A stretch of DNA of 42,624 nucleotides from Alphaproteobacteria bacterium (GCA_016927395.1 JAFGMU010000020.1:1-42624); one strand, 5' to 3'; counted from the first letter of the stretch, positions 33,216 through 42,581 are shown. Numbers and translations: made by a program. Notes: generated from the sequence alone by a model not told the origin.

Positions 33216-34937
33216 ATGAAGAAATTTTTATCTGTTTTAATAATGTTTTTTATCCCTGTGACATTACGCGCGGCAGATTTGCCGTCTATTTTGTCTAATC
33301 AGGATGCCGAAATTTATACAAATATTTTTGATTTGCAGTCACGTGAAAAAATCGACGCTGCTATTAAATTGGAAAAACAAATTTCTGACCCAATACTGAT
33401 GAGTGAGGTTTTGTATCAACGATACACATCAAAAACTTATCATACCAAGGGAAAAGAAGTCATAGCATGGATGGAAAAATACTATAATATGCCAGGTGCT
33501 GAACGTATGTATAATCTGGCTAAAATAAAAAAAGTAAGTGTTCGTTCGCCCAGATTACCATCTGTTATAAATGGAAAATCAATAGAAACAGCGCAGTCTG
33601 AAAATTGGACACAAAAAAGATATTATGGTGAAACAGATAAAAATATAACTAAATTTAAAAAATCAATTCGTACCGGCAGTACAAAAAATGCAAGATTATT
33701 GTTGGAAAATCCTTCTTTCAAAAAGAAATTAACCGAATCTGATTATGGTCGATTGGCTGGTCGATTGGCTTTTGTTTATTATACAAATGGTGAATTTGAA
33801 TTGGCAAAAAAATGGGGCTTTGTTTCATCGGATGCAAAATCCGAATATGGTTTATGGACAATGGGATTGTTGTATTATAAAGAAGAAAAATTTGAAGAAA
33901 GTGAAAAATATTTCAGTGAAATTTTAAAATTACAACAAATAAACGATGCCAGAAAAACCGAGGCAGCATTCTGGGCTGGCCGCGCAGCAGAGGCAAATGA
34001 TGACAGAAAAAGTGCAAAAACATATTGGAAAATCGCTTCTGCTCATCCAATGGCTTTTTACGGGGCTTTGTCCGCGACAATGTTGGATGATGTTCCCGAC
34101 TATGAATTTTTTGAACAAGATTTAAGTGATGATGATTTAGATGCATTGAAAGATTCTAAATATGGTAAATTAGCCCTGGCTTTGTTACAGGTAAAACAAA
34201 ACGAGAGAGCAGAGCAATATCTGAAATTATTAATAACTTCTAAGGCTGCTGATAAAACATTACATGCTGTTAATTCTGTTTCAACTGCTTACGCATTGCC
34301 GCGTGTTTCTATGCAGGTTGCAAACGTAGTAAGGGATCGTGGTATTTTGGAAATTGACCCTGGTATTATTTATTCTGCTCAATATCCTTTGCCAGATTGG
34401 GAACCACTGGGTGGTTGGTCAATTGACAGGGCCTTGTTATTTGCAATTACAAAACAAGAAAGTGGATTCAAAACTGGGGCAAAATCAACTGCCGGGGCCA
34501 AGGGATTAATGCAGTTAATGCCTGGAACTGCAAGAATTGTTGCACGTCAAAATAAAATGAAAATGTCTGATATTGATATGTCAAAACCTGAACATAATAT
34601 GTTTTTGGGTCAGCAGCATATTGTTGATTTGTTGGCACACCCCAATATTAACAATAATATTATAAAAATGTTGGCAGCATACAATGCGGGTATGGGTATG
34701 TTGGTTCGTTTTGACAGGAATTTTGATACTTCGGATCCTTTGCTTTATATCGAAAGTTTTCCAGCGTATGAAACTCGTAATTATATGAAACGTGTTATGT
34801 CAAATTTGTGGTTATACCGTGCACGTCTGGATCAGCCTTTGACATCTATGGAAGAATTGTCCGAAGGAAAGTGGCCACTTTACAGCAGCGAAGACGAATA
34901 TGTTCAAAAGCAAATTGCTGATAGAACATCGATATAA
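33216..34937 (+). CDS. slt: Soluble lytic murein transglycosylase
   Basis: This enzyme cleaves peptidoglycan between MurNAc and GlcNAc with 1,6-anhydro formation, in the periplasm. The 573-residue product has a signal peptide (about residues 1-20, ending L-R-A-A) and a long helical superhelix (to about 390). The Slt70-type catalytic domain follows: the catalytic Glu is E415 in K-Q-E-S-G-F, followed by S-T-A-G-A-K-G-L-M-Q-L-M-P-G-T-A and A-A-Y-N-A-G. Length is a little below E. coli Slt70 (645). It starts two bases after nrdR with no Shine-Dalgarno in the gap, so translation is probably coupled. Confidence 0.93.
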   Translation: MKKFLSVLIMFFIPVTLRAADLPSILSNQDAEIYTNIFDLQSREKIDAAIKLEKQISDPILMSEVLYQRYTSKTYHTKGKEVIAWMEKYYNMPGAERMYNLAKIKKVSVRSPRLPSVINGKSIETAQSENWTQKRYYGETDKNITKFKKSIRTGSTKNARLLLENPSFKKKLTESDYGRLAGRLAFVYYTNGEFELAKKWGFVSSDAKSEYGLWTMGLLYYKEEKFEESEKYFSEILKLQQINDARKTEAAFWAGRAAEANDDRKSAKTYWKIASAHPMAFYGALSATMLDDVPDYEFFEQDLSDDDLDALKDSKYGKLALALLQVKQNERAEQYLKLLITSKAADKTLHAVNSVSTAYALPRVSMQVANVVRDRGILEIDPGIIYSAQYPLPDWEPLGGWSIDRALLFAITKQESGFKTGAKSTAGAKGLMQLMPGTARIVARQNKMKMSDIDMSKPEHNMFLGQQHIVDLLAHPNINNNIIKMLAAYNAGMGMLVRFDRNFDTSDPLLYIESFPAYETRNYMKRVMSNLWLYRARLDQPLTSMEELSEGKWPLYSSEDEYVQKQIADRTSI

Positions 34938-34960
34938 ACCCAATTAAAATAAATAAAATT

Positions 34961-35575
34961 ATGGACACACCAAATTTTTCTTTTGAACAAGAAAGTGGTT
35001 TTGCATTTGTTGCAGGTTGTGACGAAGCAGGGCGTGGCCCATTATGTGGACCGGTTGTTGCTGCGGCTGTAATTTTTCCAGATAAAAATATTTCAATTCC
35101 GGTTTTAATAACTGATTCAAAACAAATGAATCATAAAAATCGTGCGATTGCATATGATTGGATTATAAAAAATACAATTTGGGCAATCGGCCAGTGCAGC
35201 GCTGCCGAAATTGATGAAATTAACATTTTACAGGCATCAATGCTGGCAATGCGGCGTGCAGTGGATTCTTTGGCAACCAAACCGGAATTTTGTTTAATTG
35301 ATGGAAACAGGGTACCAAAAGATTTAACAGGCAGGGCAATTGTCAAAGGCGATTCTAAATCAATATCGATTGCAGCCGCTTCAATAATTGCCAAAGAAAC
35401 ACGTGATAAAATTATGATTGAATTAGCAGCCCAGTTTCCACAATATGATTGGGATAAAAATGCGGGATATCCAACATCATCACATTTGCAAGCAATCCAA
35501 AAATATGGTATAAATCAGCATTACAGAAAAACATATAAATCAATCAGGGAATTATTGGAAAAAAAGGATAACTAA
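34961..35575 (+). CDS. rnhB: Ribonuclease HII
   Basis: RNase HII removes ribonucleotides misincorporated into DNA. The 204-residue product has the catalytic D21-E22 in G-C-D-E-A-G-R-G-P-L, D114 in C-L-I-D-G-N and D149 in K-E-T-R-D-K. The family's S-I-A-A-A-S-I-I-A-K and G-Y-P-T-S-S-H segments are also present. The TAA stop and the pgk ATG share one base (TAATG), so translation of pgk is likely coupled to this gene. It follows slt after 23 bases. Confidence 0.95.
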   Translation: MDTPNFSFEQESGFAFVAGCDEAGRGPLCGPVVAAAVIFPDKNISIPVLITDSKQMNHKNRAIAYDWIIKNTIWAIGQCSAAEIDEINILQASMLAMRRAVDSLATKPEFCLIDGNRVPKDLTGRAIVKGDSKSISIAAASIIAKETRDKIMIELAAQFPQYDWDKNAGYPTSSHLQAIQKYGINQHYRKTYKSIRELLEKKDN

Positions 35576-36741
35576 TGGTACTGCGTACGATTGAAAATTT
35601 AGATGTTAAAGGTAAATTTATTTTGCTGCGTGATGATTTTAATGTTCAAATTATTGATGGCAAAATTACAGATGGATTCAGAATTGATCAAAGTATGCCA
35701 ACTATTGATAAATTAAAAAGAGCTGGTGCAAAAATTGCAATTTGTGCACATTTGGGTCGACCAAAAGGTTTGCGTGATATGAAATTTACTCTAGCTCCTA
35801 TTGCCCAGTATATGAAAATTCCTTTGGTTACAGATTGTCTGGAAAAAGATTTTATGAAAGATATGAAAGATGGTGATGTTGTTCTGTTGGAAAATGTCCG
35901 ATTTTATCCAGGTGAAGAAGAAAATAATCCAGAATTTTCGTCAAGGTTAGCATCCGGATTTGATATTTTTGTAAATGATGCATTCGCAGTCAGCCATCGT
36001 GCACATGCAAGTACAGTTGGTGTTACAAAATTTTTACCATCTTATGCGGGTGAATTGTTGATGTCTGAAATTGAAAATTTGAATAATTTGATGGAAAATC
36101 CAAAACGTCCATTATTATCAATCGTGGCAGGCGGCAAACTTTCTACAAAAATTGGTGTTTTGAAATCTTTAATAAAACTGTCGGATAAATTGATTGTTGA
36201 TGGAATGATTGGTACAGCATTTGCGGTTTCTGGTGGTGCAAATGGTGGTGATTTCAAAGTTGACGCGGAAACTTTGCAGGCTGCGCGGGATTTAACTGAA
36301 TTTGCAAAGCAAAATGATTGTGAATTATTTATACCAATTGACAAAGGTGTCGGAAAAGAGTTTTCACGCGATGCCATTCGTGTAAACAAAACTTTTTCAG
36401 AAATACAAAGTGATGACGTGATTATGGATTCCGGAATTGAAACAACTAAACGCAACATACAGATAATTGAAAGTGTCAGAACGGTTTTGTGGAACGGGAC
36501 ATTGGGAATGGCCGAGTGGGGTGATGTATGGGGACAGTCCACATTTGAAATCGCGCACGCAATTGCAAAGCAAACCAGTAATGGTAGTTTAGAAAGTATA
36601 ATTGGTGGTGGTGATACGGTTACTGCATTGGAAGTTGCAGGGGTAAAAAATGATATGACATACGTATCTACTGGTGGCGGAGCATTTTTGGAATTTATCG
36701 AAGGAATCAGTCTGCCTGGTATAAAAGTTTTGGAATCATAA
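35575..36741 (+). CDS. pgk: Phosphoglycerate kinase
   Basis: PGK forms ATP from 1,3-bisphosphoglycerate in glycolysis. The 388-residue product is close to the usual 395. It has the substrate-binding segment L-L-R-D-D-F-N-V-Q at residues 17-25, where most PGKs read R-V-D-F-N-V-P. H-L-G-R-P-K-G, V-N-D-A-F and S-H-R-A-H-A-S follow. The C-terminal nucleotide loops W-N-G-T-L-G and G-G-G-D-T are present. It overlaps rnhB by one base and ends in a strong terminator. In the same window tpiA is the only other glycolytic gene. Confidence 0.96.
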   Translation: MVLRTIENLDVKGKFILLRDDFNVQIIDGKITDGFRIDQSMPTIDKLKRAGAKIAICAHLGRPKGLRDMKFTLAPIAQYMKIPLVTDCLEKDFMKDMKDGDVVLLENVRFYPGEEENNPEFSSRLASGFDIFVNDAFAVSHRAHASTVGVTKFLPSYAGELLMSEIENLNNLMENPKRPLLSIVAGGKLSTKIGVLKSLIKLSDKLIVDGMIGTAFAVSGGANGGDFKVDAETLQAARDLTEFAKQNDCELFIPIDKGVGKEFSRDAIRVNKTFSEIQSDDVIMDSGIETTKRNIQIIESVRTVLWNGTLGMAEWGDVWGQSTFEIAHAIAKQTSNGSLESIIGGGDTVTALEVAGVKNDMTYVSTGGGAFLEFIEGISLPGIKVLES

Positions 36742-36743
36742 AT

Positions 36744-36770
36744 AAAAAACCGCCAATATGGCGGTTTTTT
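36744..36770 (+). terminator. Terminator after pgk
   Basis: AAAAAACCGCC (36744-36754) pairs perfectly with GGCGGTTTTTT (36760-36770) around AATAT. Confidence 0.85.
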
Positions 36771-36998
36771 ATCGAATTTTTATCCTATAATAATTAAAAA
36801 TATTTTCTAAATAGAAATTGGGAATAAATACATTGTATTAATAATTGATAAAAATACATTTTTTGTCGCCGCCATGGTAAACAGATTAAGAAATTGCTCC
36901 ATTTTGTGTTTTTTTAATACCATATTATTTATTTGTCAATTTATATATAAATTAAAAGTAAAAATGGTATATAAATCATTACTAATTATATCACATCA

Positions 36999-37026
36999 CT
37001 TGTATTTTTTCAAAAAATACCCATAT
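36999..37026 (+). promoter_or_regulatory. Heat-shock (RpoH-type) promoter of clpP
   Basis: CTTGTA (36999-37004) and CCCATAT (37020-37026) are 15 bases apart. This matches the sigma-32 pattern of CTTG and a C-rich CCCAT -10. clpP is a classical heat-shock gene, which supports the reading. Confidence 0.55.
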
Positions 37027-37057
37027 ATATGATAAATTCGCGAATCGGATTTTTGTG

Positions 37058-37066
37058 TGATATTAT
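37058..37066 (+). promoter_or_regulatory. Extended -10 housekeeping promoter of clpP
   Basis: TGATATTAT (37058-37066) is TGn plus a near-consensus -10 box, 27 bases before the ATG. AAAGGA is the Shine-Dalgarno. A GANTC site (GAATC, 37042-37046) lies just upstream. Confidence 0.45.
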
Positions 37067-37093
37067 TTGCAATAAGTATAAAGGATTTAAAAA

Positions 37094-37675
37094 ATGGCTT
37101 TGATTCCAATGGTTATAGAAGAGTCTCCACGTGGTGAACGTTCGTTTGATATTTATTCCAGATTACTTCGTGATCGTATAATTATGTTGCAGGGCGAAAT
37201 TGAGCCAGGTATGGCAAATATAATCGTTGCACAATTATTATTATTGGAATCTGAAAACCCAAATGCTGATATTTCATTGTATATAAACAGTCCTGGTGGG
37301 GATGTTACAGCTGGATGGGCAATTATGGATACTATGAATCATATTAAATCGCCGGTTTCGACGATTGGTATGGGATTGGTTGCATCTATGGGTGCAGTAT
37401 TATTGGCCGCTGGTGAAAAGGGTAAAAGATTTTCTTTGCCAAATACAAATATTATGATACATCAACCATCTGCCGGAACACGTGGACAAGTGACAGATAT
37501 GGAAATTCATGTTAAACAGTTCCAAAAGAATAAAGTAGCATTAACAAAGCAAATGTCTGAATTTACAGGAAGAAAAGAAAAAGAAGTTTTTGATGCAATG
37601 GAACGTGATAATTTTATGACACCAGAAGAAGCAAAAGCATTCGGTTTAGTTGATGAAATTTTACAGAAAAAATAA
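37094..37675 (+). CDS. clpP: ATP-dependent Clp protease proteolytic subunit
   Basis: ClpP forms the tetradecameric chamber that degrades proteins unfolded by ClpX or ClpA. The 193-residue product is of normal length. The catalytic triad is visible: Ser98 in G-L-V-A-S-M-G-A, His123 in M-I-H-Q-P-S and Asp172 in E-R-D-N-F-M. A short N-terminal propeptide-like segment (M-A-L-I-P-M-V-I-E) is present, and I-N-S-P-G-G lies near residue 64. clpX follows 40 bases downstream in the same direction, the standard pair. Confidence 0.97.
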   Translation: MALIPMVIEESPRGERSFDIYSRLLRDRIIMLQGEIEPGMANIIVAQLLLLESENPNADISLYINSPGGDVTAGWAIMDTMNHIKSPVSTIGMGLVASMGAVLLAAGEKGKRFSLPNTNIMIHQPSAGTRGQVTDMEIHVKQFQKNKVALTKQMSEFTGRKEKEVFDAMERDNFMTPEEAKAFGLVDEILQKK

Positions 37676-37715
37676 AATTAACTCTCTTTGTAATTTAATT
37701 TGATGAGGGATTAAA

Positions 37716-38990
37716 ATGAGCGACGAAAAAGATAAAAAAATACAAACCCAGAATGAACACGATCCGCAACAAGTTTGCAGCTTTTGCGGCAAGGCTGTGT
37801 ACGAGGTAAAAAAACTTGTTAGTGGCAAAAATGTTTGTATTTGCGATGAATGTATAAATTTATGTAATGACATTATGGCTGATGATATGCGTACCGAAAT
37901 CAGCAAAGATGTTTCTAAATTGCCAGTCCCCAGCAAGATTTATAAATTTTTGAATGAATATATAATTGGTCAAGATGAAGCAAAGCGTACTTTATCGGTT
38001 GCTGTGTATAATCATTATAAACGTCACAGTGCAGCGATTACTTCAAATGTTGAAATTCAAAAATCAAATGTTTTGATGATTGGACCAACTGGTACAGGTA
38101 AGACTTTGTTTGCCCAAACATTGGCAAAAATATTGGATGTACCATTTGCAATTGCTGACGCGACAACTTTGACCGAAGCGGGTTATGTTGGCGAAGACGT
38201 TGAAAGTGTTTTGATGCGTCTTTTGCAAAGTGCAAATTTCGACGTAGAACGCGCCCAAAAGGGAATAATTTATATTGATGAAATAGATAAAATTTCACGT
38301 AAGTCTGAAAACCCATCACTTACACGCGATGTAAGCGGCGAAGGTGTTCAACAAGCACTTTTGAAACTGGTAGAAGGCACAGTTGCGAATGTCCCAGCAG
38401 GTGGTGGTGGTCGTAAACATCCTGGTGAAACTATGGTTCAATTGGATACCAGCAAAATATTATTTATTTGCGGTGGTGCTTTTGACGGTTTGAATAAAAT
38501 AATCGGACACAGAACTTCTGACCGTGGCGGTATTGGTTTTGGTGCAAATGTGCAATCTAAAAAAGAACGTGAAGAAAAAAATAATTTATTCAGTGTTCAA
38601 CCAGAAGATTTAGTAAAATTTGGAATTATTCCAGAATTGGTTGGTCGTTTGCCTGTTATTACTGTGTTAGATAATTTGGATGAAAAATCATTAGTCAGAA
38701 TTTTAACTGAACCAAAAAATGCAATCGTAAAACAGTTCAAAGCGATATTGGAAATGGATGGTGTTAAACTGAACATAACCGATGATGGTTTGACTGAAAT
38801 TGCAAAATTGGCATCCGAAAGAAAAACTGGTGCACGCGGTTTGCGCAGCATTTTGGAAAAGATATTGTTGCAACCAATGTTTGACGCACCAGATAAAGAA
38901 GATTTAAAAGAGATAGTAATCGATGCAGAAGTAGTGCAGGGTAAAAAGCCACCAGTCGAAATACTGGAAGATGCGAAAAAAGCAGCGTAA
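37716..38990 (+). CDS. clpX: ClpX unfoldase
   Basis: ClpX is a hexameric AAA+ unfoldase that feeds ClpP. The 424-residue product has the N-terminal zinc domain (C21, C24, C43, C46), Walker A (G-P-T-G-T-G-K-T, residues 123-130) and the pore loop G-Y-V-G (156-159). Walker B (I-I-Y-I-D-E-I-D) lies near 183-190, followed by the R-K-H loop and the sensor-2 segment T-G-A-R-G-L-R. The ClpP-binding loop appears to be I-G-F-G-A-N. In Alphaproteobacteria ClpXP also degrades cell-cycle regulators such as CtrA, which would fit with ccrM nearby. A terminator follows. Confidence 0.97.
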   Translation: MSDEKDKKIQTQNEHDPQQVCSFCGKAVYEVKKLVSGKNVCICDECINLCNDIMADDMRTEISKDVSKLPVPSKIYKFLNEYIIGQDEAKRTLSVAVYNHYKRHSAAITSNVEIQKSNVLMIGPTGTGKTLFAQTLAKILDVPFAIADATTLTEAGYVGEDVESVLMRLLQSANFDVERAQKGIIYIDEIDKISRKSENPSLTRDVSGEGVQQALLKLVEGTVANVPAGGGGRKHPGETMVQLDTSKILFICGGAFDGLNKIIGHRTSDRGGIGFGANVQSKKEREEKNNLFSVQPEDLVKFGIIPELVGRLPVITVLDNLDEKSLVRILTEPKNAIVKQFKAILEMDGVKLNITDDGLTEIAKLASERKTGARGLRSILEKILLQPMFDAPDKEDLKEIVIDAEVVQGKKPPVEILEDAKKAA

Positions 38991-39009
38991 AATAATTTAT
39001 TAAAAAAAT

Positions 39010-39038
39010 AAAACCGGAAATATTCCGGTTTTATTTTT
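39010..39038. terminator. Terminator between clpX and the 39051 gene
   Basis: AAAACCGGAA (39010-39019) pairs perfectly with TTCCGGTTTT (39023-39032) around ATA, then ATTTTT. The A-rich left flank makes it usable by the convergent minus-strand gene. Confidence 0.8.
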
Positions 39039-39050
39039 GAATTTTTATTT

Positions 39051-39797
39051 CTAGAAATGTTTTGATTTCTTAGCTGCGGATACACTTTGCATTTTATCAA
39101 ATAATGTCGCAGCAGCAGCAGTATCAGTCGGATAATCAACACTGGGGACTGTTCCGTTGCGGCCAATCACTTTGTCTGAACCGTTTAATACAACAATTCT
39201 TTTAGGAAGTAAATTATCACCTTCGCATTCAATATAATATTTACTTGGGTCAAAATATTTTCCGTAACAACGTTGATTTACAACGCCGACCCAACCATTT
39301 CTTGCTAAATCTTTGCAAGTTGGTTGTGTACCAGTTTGAATTTCACCGGTCTGAACAGTTTCTGTTGGATTATCCAGAATACCATTGCACCATACGTTAA
39401 CAAAATTACCGTCAACCGACGCCACGCTTCCGTTTGATGAAGTTTTTCTGGCACCAAAACAATCACCATTCAAAATATTTATATCAAAATCAGATTTTAT
39501 TCCCGTTCCATTTGCAATTTGACTTTTTCCCATTGCAACTGGTTCGGAATCGTTTGCAGTTGTAGCTTCTGAGCATATCATTTTCAATCCCCAGCAATTA
39601 CCATTTGCATCCCACATTCCAGTATCAAAACCTGCGCCCATACTGGTATAGCAGTTTGTTGGATTTGTTCTGCAAACTGTTGGCTGTTCCCACCATGGTA
39701 CAGAATTAACAGCAGGTGCAGAAAAAGCAAAACCAAACTCTGTACAAAAAATTCCAAATGTAAAAAATACAGTAAATAATTTTTTCATGGTGTTCAT
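39051..39797 (-). CDS. Secreted protein with three C-[WFY]-G repeats
   Basis: No family recognised. The 248-residue product has a signal peptide (M-N-T-M-K-K-L-F-T to about residue 26, ending A-F-S-A). The mature part has three short repeats around Cys, G-N-C-W-G-L-K, G-D-C-F-G-A-R-K and Q-R-C-Y-G-K-Y, each followed within 10-40 residues by another Cys. This suggests three small disulfide-bonded units. The frame is open to a TTG at 39821; the ATG at 39797 after AGAGAG is preferred, and an ATG at 39788 is possible. It lies 33 bases after the 916-residue Cys-rich gene, with its own promoter inside that gap. Confidence 0.82.
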   Translation of the reverse strand: MNTMKKLFTVFFTFGIFCTEFGFAFSAPAVNSVPWWEQPTVCRTNPTNCYTSMGAGFDTGMWDANGNCWGLKMICSEATTANDSEPVAMGKSQIANGTGIKSDFDINILNGDCFGARKTSSNGSVASVDGNFVNVWCNGILDNPTETVQTGEIQTGTQPTCKDLARNGWVGVVNQRCYGKYFDPSKYYIECEGDNLLPKRIVVLNGSDKVIGRNGTVPSVDYPTDTAAAATLFDKMQSVSAAKKSKHF

Positions 39798-39811
39798 TTT
39801 CTCTCTAGTTG

Positions 39812-39840
39812 ATTCTATCAAATTTTCAGATTAATCGCAA
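39812..39840 (-). promoter_or_regulatory. Promoter of the 39051-39797 gene with a GANTC site
   Basis: On the minus strand, TTGCGA (39840-39835) and TAGAAT (39817-39812) are 17 bases apart; the -35 box overlaps the stop codon of the upstream gene. TGATAGAAT is also an extended -10. GAATC (39815-39811) overlaps the -10 box, as at rpoA. Confidence 0.5.
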
Positions 39841-42581
39841 GTTTGTAAAACAGTGAAACTATTATCATTTGTGCAACTACTATAATAATTTGAAAAATTC
39901 GCAGCTGAACATGTGCCACCACTTACAGTTATCCAGGAAGAACATAATGTATTATATTTTCTACGGATTCTAAAACCAGCAGTACCAGTCCAGCTTGTTG
40001 TAAGAGGTGTTTGTGTAGTTGCTGTAAATATTGTTGTTTGTCCGTTACATTCCCCTTGGCATTGATAACTACCAGGCGTACATCCACCAGAACCATCTGT
40101 ACTTGTACCAGAAATACACCTGCAGTTTGTTGTTGCGCAACCGCTGGATACGCCAGTTGAATCAGATGATGCACAGCTGGAATCTGATGCAGAATAATTT
40201 GGGCATATTATAGATGGTTTGACAGAGCAATATCCCCACTTTTTATTTGCACTGGTTTCAGTATAAAATGACTTAAGTATTTTATCAGAAGATACATTAT
40301 TTCCAGGTGTTTCAACCCATATTCCACCAAATCGTTCACACTCTGTAGATAGTTCTTTATTCATAGAAGTTTTTATAGAATCCATGACCACATTAACATC
40401 TGCTAATATACTTGTGGGTATAATATTACTGGATTGAGAAGGTCTTATACATGTTTGTAATGCATACCGAACAACTTTTTGATACAGACTGCCGATATAA
40501 TCAGAACCACAAACCGAAGTTGCATCTGCATCGTTATCAACAATCTTGGCTGGGCTGGTTGTTCCACCAGAACATAAATATCCATCTGGACATGTCAAAC
40601 ATGTATTTCCAGCAACAGGTGTTCCATTATATATATATATACCACCTGAAATTGATGCCATGTAATATCCGTTGTTGCAACTTGTATACTTCATACGAAC
40701 AGGACATGTAAACCCTGGATTATCAGCTTTGTTTTCCCCACCTAATTCACCAGTAAAATTAGTGTCTTCGAAATCTGATGTCTGCGTGCTTGAAAATACA
40801 GCGTTGCATTGTTCAATAGAAGCATATTTTTGTTCGCCAGGTGCATAGGTTTTGCAACCAAATGGAAATCCGTGAACAATGTCATTTGTCGAAACCGAAC
40901 ATATGCTGGTTACATAATCCATAAGAGAACTTTTACAATCTTTTGCAATTTTTTGATCGGTTATATTTTGCATAGTTGTAACAAGTTCACTTAAACCATT
41001 TTCTCCGCCACCATATAAATTACTGCATGCATCCAGTTTTTCTTTGCACATTTCTTCTGATAATTCAAGTCTTGAACCCAGCAACAGTTGTTCTTTTACA
41101 TTACTAAAGTCTTTCAAAGATTTGCTTTGAGAGTCGTAACAACTGTTAACAACGTCAATACATTCATTTTTAACTTGGCGAATACGTTCTTGTTGTCCTT
41201 GATAAATTTCTGATACAGCCTGACGCAAGAATTCATCCCAAACCTCACTTGATAAATCGCTGCAAGTCGAAAGGCCACGTTCAGCAAAGTCTTTCTTTTT
41301 ATTTAATTCGCTTATTAACAATCTGTTTGTTTGATTTGATAAAACATCGCCATCTAATGATGTTTGTAATTCAAGTTGATAAAAATCAGAACTATAAATT
41401 GGTTCACCTGTATCGCTGTTTAAATATTTTCCTGTGATATCCAAACAGTGAACATAATTTTTTCCACAAGCAGAATCTGTTGTTATATCCTTTCTAACTT
41501 GGGCTATGCAATTATTGATAGAAGTGGAATTATGGGCATTATAATTATCTAATCTTGCTTTATTCATTTCGTATTCTGTTTCACGAATTGTTCCAGCAGC
41601 AGTTGTTGTCTGTTTTGATAAAGAATTTGCCAATGCATTGCAATCATTTTCTATGTACATTCCGTATGCAGAAACAACCATGTTCAAAGTTGCCTTGGAT
41701 TCACAACTGTTTGCTGCAAAAGCAACACATTGTGCATGTACAGCATTATAAAGTTTTTCACCAGTAAGATTACTGATATCAGCACCAGCAGCCAAATCAG
41801 TTGTTGACCATATAGAATTTATGTCGCCAGCAATATCCAATTTTCCCTGGGTTGATAATGATTTTGATTTTGTGTTACTTAAAACAGCGCTGATACCATT
41901 CAAAGCCTGTGCACTGCTGGAAGTATCTTTTGCAGAACCAGCAGTTGTTTCACCGGTTGTTGCTGTAAGCATAGATTTAACTTCGTTCCCAGTTTTAGAA
42001 ATCGCATCAATATTTAAATCTTTGAAATCTTGCAATTGTTGTTGAGTTTGTGACAAAACACGTTGTTTGTTTTTTATTTCATCTAATTTAGAAGAACAAA
42101 CACAACGTCTGTATGTTTCATCTTGTTTCGCACAAAATTGATCCATACACGTAAAGTATGAATCACGGCATGCATTATATCCAGTACCAAAAGTTTTGGA
42201 AGTTGATGCTGTATTAGAAGAAACTGCGCTTCTGGAAGTTTGAATTGTTTTTTTTAAAACCGCGCTTCTGTTTTTTGTTACAGGGGTTTTAGAAGATATA
42301 GATGATGTTGAAGCGCGTTTCGAAGATACGTTTCCTGGGGCAACTGATGATCTGGAAACAACATTATCCAAATTACGGTTTGAAACATCACGACTAGTAA
42401 CCGTTGTACCGCTTCTTGGGCTGGTTGTTCTTTCTGATGTCTTTGTAACGCTGGTTGTACTGCTGCGTTGCAAATTAGTGTTGCTTTGACGACTTACAGC
42501 ATTGTTGTCACGCGCAGTGATGGCACCGGCATAACCTGTACTAATAAGGCATAAAAAGATAAAAAATAAAATCTTTCTCAT
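39831..42581 (-). CDS. Secreted 916-residue Cys-rich protein, paralogue of the 11404 gene
   Basis: No named family. A signal peptide (residues 1-20, ending Y-A-G-A) is followed by an Arg/Ser/Thr-rich stretch to about residue 130. The Cys body opens with C138/C145/C150 (C-x6-C-x4-C, with Y-F-x-C-M-D-x-F-C as in the 11404 product). The quartet at 358-379 has the second Cys replaced by Asp (C358, D365, C372, C379). Isolated C-x6-C pairs (E-C-I-D-V-V-N-S-C, M-C-K-E-K-L-D-A-C) align with those of the paralogue, as does V-W-D-E-F-L-R-Q. The C-terminal third differs: it carries C-P-D-G-Y-L-C-S-G-G-type and other dense Cys clusters and a Thr/Ser/Asn-rich end. It heads a two-gene locus and ends 43 bases from the window edge. 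Confidence 0.9.
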   Translation of the reverse strand: MRKILFFIFLCLISTGYAGAITARDNNAVSRQSNTNLQRSSTTSVTKTSERTTSPRSGTTVTSRDVSNRNLDNVVSRSSVAPGNVSSKRASTSSISSKTPVTKNRSAVLKKTIQTSRSAVSSNTASTSKTFGTGYNACRDSYFTCMDQFCAKQDETYRRCVCSSKLDEIKNKQRVLSQTQQQLQDFKDLNIDAISKTGNEVKSMLTATTGETTAGSAKDTSSSAQALNGISAVLSNTKSKSLSTQGKLDIAGDINSIWSTTDLAAGADISNLTGEKLYNAVHAQCVAFAANSCESKATLNMVVSAYGMYIENDCNALANSLSKQTTTAAGTIRETEYEMNKARLDNYNAHNSTSINNCIAQVRKDITTDSACGKNYVHCLDITGKYLNSDTGEPIYSSDFYQLELQTSLDGDVLSNQTNRLLISELNKKKDFAERGLSTCSDLSSEVWDEFLRQAVSEIYQGQQERIRQVKNECIDVVNSCYDSQSKSLKDFSNVKEQLLLGSRLELSEEMCKEKLDACSNLYGGGENGLSELVTTMQNITDQKIAKDCKSSLMDYVTSICSVSTNDIVHGFPFGCKTYAPGEQKYASIEQCNAVFSSTQTSDFEDTNFTGELGGENKADNPGFTCPVRMKYTSCNNGYYMASISGGIYIYNGTPVAGNTCLTCPDGYLCSGGTTSPAKIVDNDADATSVCGSDYIGSLYQKVVRYALQTCIRPSQSSNIIPTSILADVNVVMDSIKTSMNKELSTECERFGGIWVETPGNNVSSDKILKSFYTETSANKKWGYCSVKPSIICPNYSASDSSCASSDSTGVSSGCATTNCRCISGTSTDGSGGCTPGSYQCQGECNGQTTIFTATTQTPLTTSWTGTAGFRIRRKYNTLCSSWITVSGGTCSAANFSNYYSSCTNDNSFTVLQTCD

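Larger units (their letters stand above)
36771..37093. other. AT-rich intergenic region upstream of clpP
   Basis: About 320 bases hold no convincing gene. The right end carries two candidate clpP promoters. A minus-strand ATG near 36878 opens only 23 codons without a properly spaced Shine-Dalgarno. Long A/T runs dominate; no repeat or tRNA was seen. Confidence 0.6.

Noticed and set aside
36808-36878. 23-codon minus-strand ORF before clpP
   Set aside because: The nearest GGAG is too far from the ATG, and the AT-rich context makes a chance frame likely.
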